Shown: one piece after another, positions 13,454-21,253 of the stretch
Layout of the letters: each line of letters opens with the position of its first letter
Position numbering within the stretch: the first letter of the stretch is position 1
Notes under the pieces: model-generated
The model's input: only the letters and a program-made list of their open reading frames with translations
Databases searched by the model: none
Told to the model about the DNA's origin: nothing
Translations under genes and position numbers: made by a program
NCBI GenBank assembly: GCA_916049555.1
Contig: CAJZIB010000004.1
Location: forward strand, 1-25,838
DNA length: 25,838 nt
Source: an uncultured Candidatus Saccharibacteria bacterium
GTDB lineage: Bacteria; Patescibacteriota; Saccharimonadia; Saccharimonadales; Saccharimonadaceae
Direction of reading: 5' to 3'

Positions 13454-15106
13454 CTAGTCGCGACGGATCAAGCCAATTTGTGGGGAGGTACGCATAAAAC
13501 GAACTACGTTTGCAAGTGAGGCGTGCTGCTTGATTTTTGGAGCTAGGATATTATTGGGGTCGAATAACTGTTTAATTTCATGATAGAGAGCACGAGTTTT
13601 GGTGGGGATTTCCTGATTGACAATGAGGGCCTGAACCTGACCTTCAGCGGAGCCGCCACAAAGCGTGCCATTTGAGTCAGAAAGGAGCTTTCCAAAATGT
13701 TGGATAAAACGGAGTAACTGCTTGTGACCATTAACGCTTGAGAGGTCAAAGGCGGGACGTATGGAATAGAGGTTGGTAGCAAAAGAGCCAAAAAGCGGCA
13801 GAGGTTGGCCGAAAATCTCTTCGAGTGCAGCTAAACTCCCGATGACTGAGTTTAATTCTGTGGCTGGAATATATGAGCGGTCGACCAGACAAACGCGCTC
13901 AGAGAATTCCGCGTCATTGCGATAGGCTTCCAGGAGTTTTGCAAGTTTTTCAAACTGAGAGACAATGTCTTTTTGGTCGATAATTGATTTGTACCCCCCT
14001 TCTGAGAGTTGTCGCATTTTTTTGATGTGTTTATGATTTTTAAAGAAGGAATCTTCGAGCTCTGTTGAAATGAGATATTTAGCGCTTGTAAAAATTGAAT
14101 TTGAGTTTTCTGATCTTTTCGAGGCTTGCATGGCTTTAGTATCCTCGGATCCGTGAGCGTTCTGGGTATTTACGGATTCTAGAGAACTTTGACTAAATAT
14201 CCTGGTATCATAAAAATCAATACGCACGGGTTCAAGTTTTTTAAGTCGCTCCATGAAATCGATGGCAGAATCTAATTCATCGTAGAGGAAGAGAGCCTTT
14301 TTGGTAGGACGCGGAATCGGCGCCACTTTTAAAATTAACTCCGTAATCACGCCGAGGCTACCTTGAGCACCAAAGAATAGTGGAGCGAGGTCGAATTCAT
14401 TGTTTTTTGAATAAACTTCCGTGAGCATACGATAACCGATGCGCGAATGGTCATTTTGTTTGATTTCTTGCAGCTGCCTCTGGTTTTGCTCAATTATCTT
14501 ATGGGTTTTTTGATAGATTTTTCCAACCAAACCGTCTCGAGTTTTAGCATTACGTAGACCTAGCTGAGTAAGAGTCTGAGACTGAAAAAGTTCGCCGTTT
14601 GCAAGCACCGCCTCGAGGCGATCGACATAATAATAGATACTACCATATTTTTTGGCGATACGATCAGTATAGAAATTGGAGATTAAACCGCCGATAGTCT
14701 CTCTGGGGTCGGCTTCGACCGGCAAATAGAGGCCAAAAAGTGCGAGGGCGGAATTTAGCTGGCCGAGAGTTACGCCAGCCTGTACTCGCACAAGGCGGCC
14801 GCGCTCATCGATTTCCTGGATTTGATTCATTTTTTCAGTCGAAAGGACCATACCTTCTGTAAGGTCGGCTCCGCTTTGATCGAGTCCCGAACCACGTACG
14901 GCAATTGGCAGCTGATAGCCTTTTTTTGCTAGTTCATTAGTAAAACGTAACACATACTGAATATCTTCGATGTTGTTTGGTAAAAAGAGCAGTTTTGGCA
15001 TGATTTCTAGGATACTGGCATCACGAGAGTAGGCCGCCAAAATCTCTGGCTTGTCTGTTACAAAACCAGAAATGCGTGCATTCAGAAACTTTGCTATTTT
15101 ATTCAC
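13454..15106 (-). CDS. FAD-binding oxidoreductase, GlcD/D-lactate dehydrogenase-like
   Basis: Flavoprotein of the vanillyl-alcohol-oxidase/PCMH family, members of which oxidise 2-hydroxy acids such as D-lactate or glycolate. The FAD domain contains LPNNIEDIQYVLRF, the pyrophosphate-binding segment VRGSGLDQSGADL near 66-78, PRETIGGLISNF near 130-141, and FFGAQGSLGVITELIL near 245-260. The C-terminal cap ends with the family motif LFDPNNILAPK near 513-523. A ~30-residue polar Ser/Asn-rich insert lies mid-protein around residue 310. Start: GTG at 15106 (VNKIAKFLNA) follows AAGGTGG and gives 550 residues; a TTG at 15124 lies too close to the promoter. The substrate and electron acceptor are unknown, and no partner subunit lies nearby. 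Confidence 0.88.
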   Translation of the reverse strand: MNKIAKFLNARISGFVTDKPEILAAYSRDASILEIMPKLLFLPNNIEDIQYVLRFTNELAKKGYQLPIAVRGSGLDQSGADLTEGMVLSTEKMNQIQEIDERGRLVRVQAGVTLGQLNSALALFGLYLPVEADPRETIGGLISNFYTDRIAKKYGSIYYYVDRLEAVLANGELFQSQTLTQLGLRNAKTRDGLVGKIYQKTHKIIEQNQRQLQEIKQNDHSRIGYRMLTEVYSKNNEFDLAPLFFGAQGSLGVITELILKVAPIPRPTKKALFLYDELDSAIDFMERLKKLEPVRIDFYDTRIFSQSSLESVNTQNAHGSEDTKAMQASKRSENSNSIFTSAKYLISTELEDSFFKNHKHIKKMRQLSEGGYKSIIDQKDIVSQFEKLAKLLEAYRNDAEFSERVCLVDRSYIPATELNSVIGSLAALEEIFGQPLPLFGSFATNLYSIRPAFDLSSVNGHKQLLRFIQHFGKLLSDSNGTLCGGSAEGQVQALIVNQEIPTKTRALYHEIKQLFDPNNILAPKIKQHASLANVVRFMRTSPQIGLIRRD

Positions 15107-15126
15107 TTCCCACCTTCTTTTCAATT

Positions 15127-15135
15127 ATTTTAGCA
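15127..15135 (-). promoter_or_regulatory. extended -10 promoter of the FAD oxidase gene
   Basis: Minus strand TGCTAAAAT (hexamer 15127-15132). The predicted start near 15120 leaves a 14-nt leader containing AAGGTGG before GTG at 15106, which supports the GTG start. Confidence 0.55.
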
Positions 15136-15166
15136 TAAAGATTTTAAAAACACTATTTTAGGGTCA

Positions 15167-18100
15167 TTATTTTAAAACAACGCTAGAGTCGCCAACCAGG
15201 GCCTTAAGTGGATCGATTAACTCACTTGAGGCGTCAATTTTGAACGGCATACGCATTGGTTTTTTACCACCTTCATCCTTAAGTACGAGAATAATTTCCT
15301 GAAAACCCGGATTATCATCACATAATTTACGGATACGCGTGAGTTTTGCGGTATCTTCAGGATCTTCGATCAAGACATACAATCTCTGTGAACGGGGGTC
15401 GGCTGGCGGAGTAATGACGCGGCGAACTGGCTCCTCGGAAGTGGCAGTTGAGGTTTTTGTGGCATTTGAAGTATTTGTAGCTGCTGAAGTTTTTGTGGCA
15501 TTTGAAGTATTCGTGGTAGCTGAAGTACTTGTGGTGCCTTTTTCGTTTTCCGGTTTATTTGGCTTACTGTCAGTTTTTCCCGCCTTTTCATCAGATTTTT
15601 CGGTATTAGACTCCTTTTTCTCTATATTTTTGTCATCTGATTTTTGATTTCCAGATAATCTGGCGGCAATATTTTCAGGTACGGATGCAGTTTTCTTGCG
15701 TCTAAATTCCTTTTTGGGTGCTTCTTTCGGGTCGTCTAAGCGGGCACCAGTGGACTGATAATTTTCAAGCTTATCATCCGAAACAATTGAGAAAGAATCC
15801 GCAATAATTTTAACCTCAGAGGTAATATTGCCATCTTTGTCGCGCGCATTGACGCGACCTGTCACCTTAATAATATTATCAACGGCTAATTTTGAACCTT
15901 CCTGCTCATAAAGCGCCGGAAAAACAATAAATTCAGTTTCTGAGGTCTTACTTTCAATCTTAACAAAGGCCATTTTGGTGTTAGATTTAGTCAAGATGGT
16001 ACGAATTCCGGTCACAATGCCACCAACGATGACTTGTTTGCCATCATTTTCGGCGGAAACAACTGAGAATGGGTGAGTATTTTCTTCAAAATAGACATCA
16101 TATTTGTCGAGCGGGTGAGCTGAGAGATAGAGCCCCATGAGATCGCGTTCCCAAAGTAATTGTTCTTTTTCACTAACTTTGCTTGGGGATGGCTTAATTT
16201 CTGGCTCTGGAACCGCGCCGGCGTCGCCCATCAGGCCAAAGAGGTCCGTTTGGCCGGAAGCGCGGTCTTTTTGAACCTTACCGCCATAAGCCTGAATATC
16301 CTCAAGATTGAAGAGAAGGTCAGTACGAGAGGCAAAACGATCGAAGGCGCCAGTTTTGATGGCGGATTCCCAAGATTTCTTATTAAATTTGGTGTTATCG
16401 ACGCGCGAGGCAAAATCACAGACGGATTTGAATGGGCCATTTTTGTCGCGTTCAGGGATGACGATTTCTTCAATCAGGGCCTTTCCCATACTCTTGATTG
16501 CTGCTAGACCAAAGCGGATGGTTTTTTCGCCACCGACAATACCGAAGTCGGCATAAGACTGGTTAATGTCAGGACCGAGCACTTTGATGCCAATGCGCTT
16601 ACATTCAGCGATTTCGATGGCAAGACGGTCCGTCCAACGCATGTCTGAGGTCATTAGAGCCGCCATAAAGGCATCTGGGTAATGAGCCTTCAGGTATGCC
16701 GTCCAATATGCAACGAGACCATAGCACGCGGCGTGTGACTTATTAAAACAATAATTCGCGAATTCAAGTAGCTGATTCCAGAAAGTTTCGGCCTGTTCCT
16801 CAGTGGCGCCACCAACCTCCTGTGCACCCTTAATAAACTCAGGTTTCACCTTATTCATCAGCGCTACTTTCTTCTTACCGACTGCCTTACGTAAGGTATC
16901 TGCCTGACCACCGGTAAAGCCGCACCATTCCTTGGAGATCTGCATGAACTGTTCCTGATAAATCAAGATGCCATAAGTGGACTTTAGAGCATTTTCTAGT
17001 CCTGGATGGAGGTAAGTGATTGGTTCCTCGCCGTGTTTTCTGCGAATAAATGAGTCAATAAACTGCATTGGCCCTGGGCGATAGAGAGCCACCATAGCGA
17101 TAATATCTTCAAAGCTGGAGGCCTTTAGGTCTTTGAGATAGCGTTTCATACCGGCAGATTCAAGCTGGAATACACCAGTAGTTTCGGCGTTTTGGAGGAG
17201 CTGATAGGCGAGCGGGTCATCAAGCGGAACGTTATAGAGGTCAATATCGTCGTGATAAACCTTGCGGATCATACGTAGAGCATTATTAATCACAGAGAGG
17301 TTGGAAAGACCCAAGAAGTCCATCTTAAGAAGGCCTAGCTCCTCAACCTGAGTGGACGGGTACTGGGTGGCGAGTGGACCTTTGGCGGAAACTTCGAGAG
17401 GAAGGAATTTGACTAGATCATCTGGGGCAATCACGATACCACAAGCATGTACACCGTGAGATCTGATGGTACCCTCGAGCTTGGAAGCATAATCAATTAC
17501 GCGTTTGGCGGTTGGGTTGTGTTCATATTCATATTTGAGGTCTGGCGTATTGACGATGGCATCAGTGAGCTTGACGTGGTGACCCTGAACTGGGTCCGGG
17601 ACAAGTTTGGCAATACGATCAGCCTCGGCATAAGGCACTTCGAGCACGCGAGCCACGTCACGTACGGCGTTTTTAGCCATCATCTTACCAAAGGTAACAA
17701 TGTTGGCGACACGCGCCTTGCCATATTTATCAGTACAGTACTCAATTACTTCGTCGCGGCGAGTATCCTGGATGTCGGTATCGATATCTGGCATCGAGAT
17801 ACGGTCTGGGTTTAAGAAACGCTCGAAGAGAAGGTCGTATTTCATTGGGTCAAGCTCAGTGATACGGAGAGCGTAGGCCAGAATAGAACCAGCAGCGGAG
17901 CCACGTCCAGGACCATAAATAATACGACGGGTTTTTCCCCACATAATGAAGTCTTGGACGATTAAGAAGTAGCCGTTGTAGCCCATTTTGTCGACGACTG
18001 AAAGCTCATAGTCGATACGTTCGAGGATTTTTTCAGAGAGTAGTTTACGACACTCCTCAATCGTGAGTTTAGCAGCTTCTTCTTGAGTAACACCTCCATA

Positions 18101-19147
18101 ACGGAAGGCTAAGCCTCGAAAAACTAGTTTGTCGAGATAACTCTTTTCGGAATCTCCATCTGGAATTGGGAATTTCGGAATCAAAATACGACCGAGCTGA
18201 ATCTCAGTATGGCAGCGCTCGGCAATTTTACGAGTGTTTTTAATAGCGTCGGGAAAATCTTTACTCCAGCGGTCAATAATTTCTTGAGGTGGAATGACGT
18301 GAAGCTGAAAATCCTTCAAGGTCATGCGGTTGGGGTCGGAAAGATTGGAGGCCGTGCCAATACAGAGGAGGATTTCATGCGCATCTTGATCCTCATGCTT
18401 AAGATAATGACCATCACAGGTAACTACTAGAGGTAAACCAGTTTTTTTGGCAATTTCTTGCAAACCCTGATTAATACGATTCTGGACATCCCAGTGAGTT
18501 GGTGAATCAGGATGGCCGTGGTCCTGCATTTCCAGATAAAATCGGTCCTTGTAGACATTTTTATACCATTCAACAAGTTTCTCGGCGCCTTCCATGTCAC
18601 CATTCTTGAGTCGGACAGAGATCTCAGAACTAGCACAGCCAGAGAGACAAATAATCCCCTCGTTATATTTTTCCATGATTTCATGGTCGATACGAGGTTT
18701 ATAGTATTTTCCATTAACTTCGGCTTCTGTGGCTAAACGACAGAGGTTTTCAAAGCCCTTATCGTTCATGGCGAGCAGCGTAATGTGGTACCTCACTTTA
18801 TCATAAGCAGGATCGCGGTCTAAACGAGAACGCGCTGCTACATAGGCCTCAAGGCCTAGAATCGGCTTTATTTCGGCGGCTTTTGCCTCTTTGTAAAGCT
18901 CAATCAGACTAGACATAGTGCCGTGGTCAGTCACGGCAACAGCCTCCATACCTTGACTCTTAACATAATTAATTAGGTCTGGGACCTTTGTTAGGCCATC
19001 TAGGAGGCTGTAGTGAGTGTGGTTGTGAAGGTGGACAAAATCACTCGGCCCGATCTCATGATCTGGGGAGTCGATTTGCTGGCAAAATTCCTGATATTTT
19101 TGCTCGTGGGCCAATTCGGCCGCTTCTTGGTCTACCTCACAACACAT
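15167..19147 (-). CDS. dnaE: DNA polymerase III alpha subunit
   Basis: Replicative DNA polymerase catalytic subunit, DnaE type. The N-terminal PHP domain keeps HLHNHTHYSLLDG (near 39-51), VTDHGTM, CLSGCASSEI and TCDGHYL, a set of metal ligands that looks intact. The polymerase core has GPGRGSAAGSILAYAL, the catalytic MPDIDTDI near 452-459 and KMDFLGL near 608, followed by ALYRPGPM and a helix-hairpin-helix region. An OB-fold (VIVGGIVTGIRTI...) lies near 1036-1105. A ~110-residue low-complexity Lys/Glu/Asn then Thr/Ala/Ser linker precedes the C-terminal domain (RLYVLIEDPEDTAKL...). Length 1326 is somewhat long because of that linker. No Shine-Dalgarno: TGCTAAAAT ends 6 nt before the ATG, so it is leaderless. 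Confidence 0.98.
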   Translation of the reverse strand: MCCEVDQEAAELAHEQKYQEFCQQIDSPDHEIGPSDFVHLHNHTHYSLLDGLTKVPDLINYVKSQGMEAVAVTDHGTMSSLIELYKEAKAAEIKPILGLEAYVAARSRLDRDPAYDKVRYHITLLAMNDKGFENLCRLATEAEVNGKYYKPRIDHEIMEKYNEGIICLSGCASSEISVRLKNGDMEGAEKLVEWYKNVYKDRFYLEMQDHGHPDSPTHWDVQNRINQGLQEIAKKTGLPLVVTCDGHYLKHEDQDAHEILLCIGTASNLSDPNRMTLKDFQLHVIPPQEIIDRWSKDFPDAIKNTRKIAERCHTEIQLGRILIPKFPIPDGDSEKSYLDKLVFRGLAFRYGGVTQEEAAKLTIEECRKLLSEKILERIDYELSVVDKMGYNGYFLIVQDFIMWGKTRRIIYGPGRGSAAGSILAYALRITELDPMKYDLLFERFLNPDRISMPDIDTDIQDTRRDEVIEYCTDKYGKARVANIVTFGKMMAKNAVRDVARVLEVPYAEADRIAKLVPDPVQGHHVKLTDAIVNTPDLKYEYEHNPTAKRVIDYASKLEGTIRSHGVHACGIVIAPDDLVKFLPLEVSAKGPLATQYPSTQVEELGLLKMDFLGLSNLSVINNALRMIRKVYHDDIDLYNVPLDDPLAYQLLQNAETTGVFQLESAGMKRYLKDLKASSFEDIIAMVALYRPGPMQFIDSFIRRKHGEEPITYLHPGLENALKSTYGILIYQEQFMQISKEWCGFTGGQADTLRKAVGKKKVALMNKVKPEFIKGAQEVGGATEEQAETFWNQLLEFANYCFNKSHAACYGLVAYWTAYLKAHYPDAFMAALMTSDMRWTDRLAIEIAECKRIGIKVLGPDINQSYADFGIVGGEKTIRFGLAAIKSMGKALIEEIVIPERDKNGPFKSVCDFASRVDNTKFNKKSWESAIKTGAFDRFASRTDLLFNLEDIQAYGGKVQKDRASGQTDLFGLMGDAGAVPEPEIKPSPSKVSEKEQLLWERDLMGLYLSAHPLDKYDVYFEENTHPFSVVSAENDGKQVIVGGIVTGIRTILTKSNTKMAFVKIESKTSETEFIVFPALYEQEGSKLAVDNIIKVTGRVNARDKDGNITSEVKIIADSFSIVSDDKLENYQSTGARLDDPKEAPKKEFRRKKTASVPENIAARLSGNQKSDDKNIEKKESNTEKSDEKAGKTDSKPNKPENEKGTTSTSATTNTSNATKTSAATNTSNATKTSTATSEEPVRRVITPPADPRSQRLYVLIEDPEDTAKLTRIRKLCDDNPGFQEIILVLKDEGGKKPMRMPFKIDASSELIDPLKALVGDSSVVLK
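15450..15539 (-). repeat. 36-bp tandem repeat in the dnaE linker
   Basis: Two full 36-bp units (15450-15485, 15486-15521) and half of a third encode a 12-residue repeat of the type SAxTNTSNATKT. An internal 18-bp half-period is visible. The array lies in the disordered linker, where unit number could change without harming the fold. Confidence 0.85.
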
Positions 19148-19153
19148 ACTTAT

Positions 19154-19162
19154 ATTTTAGCA
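19154..19162 (-). promoter_or_regulatory. dnaE extended -10 promoter
   Basis: Minus strand TGCTAAAAT (hexamer 19154-19159), 6 nt before the dnaE ATG at 19147. No Shine-Dalgarno or clear -35. Confidence 0.6.
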
Positions 19163-19253
19163 TAAACAATGCGAGATGGGCGGAACAGTGGGATTTTTAG
19201 ATTGATTTTTTAATTGATTATTAAATTCCCATCAATTTTTCAATCTGTTGAAC

Positions 19254-19592
19254 TTATTCGTCAATTGATTCAGCTGCCGTTTCAATAGCTGATTCTGCAG
19301 CTTCTTTAGCTTCATCGGCGGCGTCTTTCATGTCTTCGATTTTACCGAGTTCTTCTGCTTCTAATTCATTTTTCTTACGAAAAACCTTATCAAAGAATTT
19401 CTGACCTTCAGTTTTGGCACCGAGATAAGCCTTTTTACTAACTTTTTTAGTGGTTTCAATAGCCTCTTTTCCCTGTTTTTTCAGATCTTCACGGGTTTCT
19501 TTGCCTGATTTTGGTGCTAGAAAAACTCCAGCAACTACGCCGGCAGCTGCGCCGAGAATCATGCCGAGGAAGAATTTATTATCTTTTTTCAT
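19254..19592 (-). CDS. YtxH-like membrane-anchored protein
   Basis: Small envelope protein of the YtxH family (DUF-type, role unclear; stress-linked in Bacillus). The 112 residues start with a short basic N-terminus and one glycine-zipper-like membrane segment at about 7-26 (FFLGMILGAAAGVVAGVFLA), then the family motif APKSGKETREDLKKQ at 26-40. A long amphipathic, Lys-rich then Glu/Ala-rich helix follows and ends ETAAESIDE. The ATG follows AGGAG (6 nt). It is transcribed after, and separately from, the YtxG-like gene: a terminator and a -10 box lie between them. Confidence 0.82.
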   Translation of the reverse strand: MKKDNKFFLGMILGAAAGVVAGVFLAPKSGKETREDLKKQGKEAIETTKKVSKKAYLGAKTEGQKFFDKVFRKKNELEAEELGKIEDMKDAADEAKEAAESAIETAAESIDE

Positions 19593-19622
19593 TTTGGACT
19601 CCTGTTTTAAATTTCTATCTTT

Positions 19623-19628
19623 ATTATA
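19623..19628 (-). promoter_or_regulatory. ytxH-like gene -10 box
   Basis: Consensus TATAAT on the minus strand, with no good -35. The predicted start is near 19616, leader about 24 nt with AGGAG. It lies 11 nt past the T-tract of the upstream terminator. Confidence 0.45.
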
Positions 19629-19639
19629 GAGGAATCATT

Positions 19640-19697
19640 AAAAAAGAGATATACTGAAACCAGAAACTTTTTCTTTAGATTATTTTTGTATATCTCT
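19640..19697 (-). terminator. terminator of the YtxG-like gene
   Basis: Perfect 10-bp stem AGAGATATAC (19645-19654) / GTATATCTCT (19688-19697) around a 33-nt loop, followed on the minus strand by TTTTTT. The loop contains a small inner hairpin (AGAAA/TTTCT). The large loop lowers confidence slightly. Confidence 0.65.
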
Positions 19698-19708
19698 CGT
19701 ATGATTTT

Positions 19709-19733
19709 TTATTTTCTCAGCTTATTTTCTCAG
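19709..19733 (-). repeat. 13-bp tandem duplication across the stop of the YtxG-like gene
   Basis: TTATTTTCTCAG occurs at 19709-19720 and 19722-19733. On the minus strand the second copy encodes the terminal Leu-Arg-Lys-stop and is repeated one base out of frame just after the stop. Confidence 0.7.
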
Positions 19734-20147
19734 TTTTGAGGCAGCAGTTTTAGCCCGCTTTTGGAGATCACGATGGGTTTTTGTGGTATTTTTTGCGCTG
19801 GTCCTATTAGAGTTTTTAGCGGACTCCGGCTCGTCCTCGTCTTCCTCTTCTTCGAATTCGTCAAAAACTGATTTTTTAGGTTTCTTATCGATTTTTAATA
19901 AGCTAAAAAGTTTTCGACCGATATATTCTTTGACGAAACCACGAGCTAGTGGACCAACAGAGGTGAGATCCTTAATATTGTCTGCGACGTCATCCGCCTT
20001 ATCAAAGATTGACTGACCAGTCTGGACCATAATTTCAATCTCGGAGAGGAGACTAGTGAACTTGACGATACAAATAATGCCAACGATAAGAAAAATCAGC
20101 AGGGCTACTGATAAAAACATTACTAAAATCCATTCAGCGAGATTCAT
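19722..20147 (-). CDS. YtxG/DUF948-like single-pass membrane protein
   Basis: The 141 residues have an N-terminal membrane helix near 5-29 (EWILVMFLSVALLIFLIVGI). A heptad-like helical region follows (FTSLLSEIEIMVQTGQSIFDKADDVADNIKDLTSVG), resembling DUF948/YtxG proteins. Then come FVKEYIGRKLFSLL, a strongly acidic run (EFEEEEDEDEPE) and a basic Ser/Thr/Lys tail. It lies next to a YtxH-like gene, as ytxG and ytxH do in Bacillus, which supports the call. ATG follows GGAG (5 nt). The cytoplasmic helix plus charge-block tail suggest a scaffold or adaptor; function is unknown. Confidence 0.65.
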   Translation of the reverse strand: MNLAEWILVMFLSVALLIFLIVGIICIVKFTSLLSEIEIMVQTGQSIFDKADDVADNIKDLTSVGPLARGFVKEYIGRKLFSLLKIDKKPKKSVFDEFEEEEDEDEPESAKNSNRTSAKNTTKTHRDLQKRAKTAASKLRK

Positions 20148-20177
20148 GAAAGCTCCATTTATAACCTTAATGGTTTT

Positions 20178-20206
20178 ATTATAGTATAAGCGCTATTTCT
20201 TAGCAA
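20178..20206 (-). promoter_or_regulatory. promoter of the YtxG-like gene
   Basis: Minus strand: -35 TTGCTA (20201-20206), 17 nt spacer, consensus -10 TATAAT (20178-20183). It sits 4 nt past the galU terminator. Confidence 0.6.
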
Positions 20207-20210
20207 CCAC

Positions 20211-20237
20211 AAAAAATCTACCTGAATGGTAGATTTT
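20211..20237 (-). terminator. galU-like gene terminator
   Basis: Minus strand stem AAAATCTACC / GGTAGATTTT with a 5-nt loop and a T-tract of six. It lies about 70 nt past the galU stop, beyond a degenerate duplication of the gene's 3' end. Confidence 0.85.
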
Positions 20238-20258
20238 AAGTTAAGTAAGTTCTTGATA

Positions 20259-20327
20259 GATAACCTAGAGGTTCTTTATCGCACTAGACTCAATTACGAA
20301 GATAGCCTAGAAGTTCTTGATCGCACT
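20259..20327 (-). repeat. 42-bp period duplication of the galU 3' end
   Basis: A 27-nt segment (20301-20327) containing the last codons and TAG of galU recurs at 20259-20285 with 4 mismatches, offset by exactly 42 nt. Past the first TAG the frame stays open for 13 codons (ending SSAIKNL against the real ESAIKNF) to a second in-frame TAG. Confidence 0.8.
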
Positions 20328-21185
20328 TTCGAGATCTTTACCAAAATCTTCATAATGCTTGGCATAGTAGAGACCAGTGAGGAAATAGTTCTTTGGATCA
20401 CCGGTGGTCATCCACTGACCTTGAGTTTTTTCAACATAGACATTACCGTCTTTCACCATGCGAGTAATTGCGTCAACAGTCCAAAGCTCGTTATCCAGAC
20501 CAATGTTTTTTGGATCAAGGTACTGGAAGACATCTGGTGTTAACAGATAGCGACCGTATGAAGTGAGGTTTGATGGAGCCTCTTCAATTTTTGGCTTCTC
20601 TACGATGTCATGAAGAGTCATTTTCTGTTCATCTTGGAGGCGGATGATACCATATTTATTGAGGACTTCTTTTGGCATCTCTTGAGCGATAATAATAGCC
20701 TTGGCATCTTCGTGTTTAACAAAAGAGTCTTTTAAAGTTTTAACATCAGAGGCGCCAAAGACAACATCATCAGAGTAGGCGACGATAAAAGCTTCGTCAT
20801 CGCGGATAAATTTACGGGCTGAAGCAATTGGCGAGCCATTACCGTAAGGATAGGATTGATCCTGTTCGATCACGGTGATTTTTGGATAATCGAGGATCTC
20901 CTGGATTGGGGCATAACGATCATGTTTGCCTTGAGAGGCGAGCTGTTTCCTAATGCGGTTAACGGCATTATTGAAGTAATCTTCATAGATTGGCTTGCCC
21001 TCTGGGGTGGCTACAATAATAATCTCTGTAATTCCTGCGGCAATACACTCATCCACAACAAATTGCATAATTGGACGGTTTCCAAGGGGAAGCATTGCCT
21101 TCGGGATTGTTTTTGTGATAGGTAAAAATCGACTAGCAAAACCAGCGTCAGTTATGATAGCCTTGGTTGGCATCTTATATTTCAT
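20307..21185 (-). CDS. galU: GalU-like sugar-1-phosphate nucleotidyltransferase
   Basis: Related to UTP-glucose-1-phosphate uridylyltransferase, which makes UDP-glucose for envelope glycans. The 292 residues show TKTIPKAMLPLGNRPIMQFV (24-43), DECIAAGITEIIIV, AYSDDVVFG, VEKPKIEEAPSNLTSYGRYL (from about 193), ELWTVDAI and TTGDPKNYFLTGL. The nucleotide-binding loop, AGLGTR in E. coli GalU, reads AGFASR (14-19), so two usual residues are replaced; substrate specificity may differ. ATG at 21185 has AAGGAG with 5 nt spacing; MPTKAI four codons later is the only alternative. Own extended -10 promoter and a terminator; monocistronic. Confidence 0.85.
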   Translation of the reverse strand: MKYKMPTKAIITDAGFASRFLPITKTIPKAMLPLGNRPIMQFVVDECIAAGITEIIIVATPEGKPIYEDYFNNAVNRIRKQLASQGKHDRYAPIQEILDYPKITVIEQDQSYPYGNGSPIASARKFIRDDEAFIVAYSDDVVFGASDVKTLKDSFVKHEDAKAIIIAQEMPKEVLNKYGIIRLQDEQKMTLHDIVEKPKIEEAPSNLTSYGRYLLTPDVFQYLDPKNIGLDNELWTVDAITRMVKDGNVYVEKTQGQWMTTGDPKNYFLTGLYYAKHYEDFGKDLESAIKNF

Positions 21186-21204
21186 ATCATCTCCTTGAGA
21201 TCAT

Positions 21205-21213
21205 ATTATAGCA
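21205..21213 (-). promoter_or_regulatory. galU-like gene extended -10 promoter
   Basis: Minus strand TGCTATAAT (hexamer 21205-21210), same form as the gap promoter. Leader about 13 nt with AAGGAG. Confidence 0.65.
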
Positions 21214-21253
21214 TATTATCTCAGTTTTTAAAGCTATAAGGGTAGCTTTGTAG

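Noticed and set aside
19212..19237. AT-rich inverted repeat AATTGAT/ATCAATT upstream of dnaE
   Set aside because: As a minus-strand terminator for the YtxH-like gene it lacks a GC stem and a T-tract. Such AT-rich repeats arise easily in this composition.
21225..21253. Hairpin AAAGCTA/TAGCTTT between the HdeD-like gene and galU
   Set aside because: On the transcribed strand it is followed by A residues, not T, so it is not a terminator; I could not tie it to any regulatory role.
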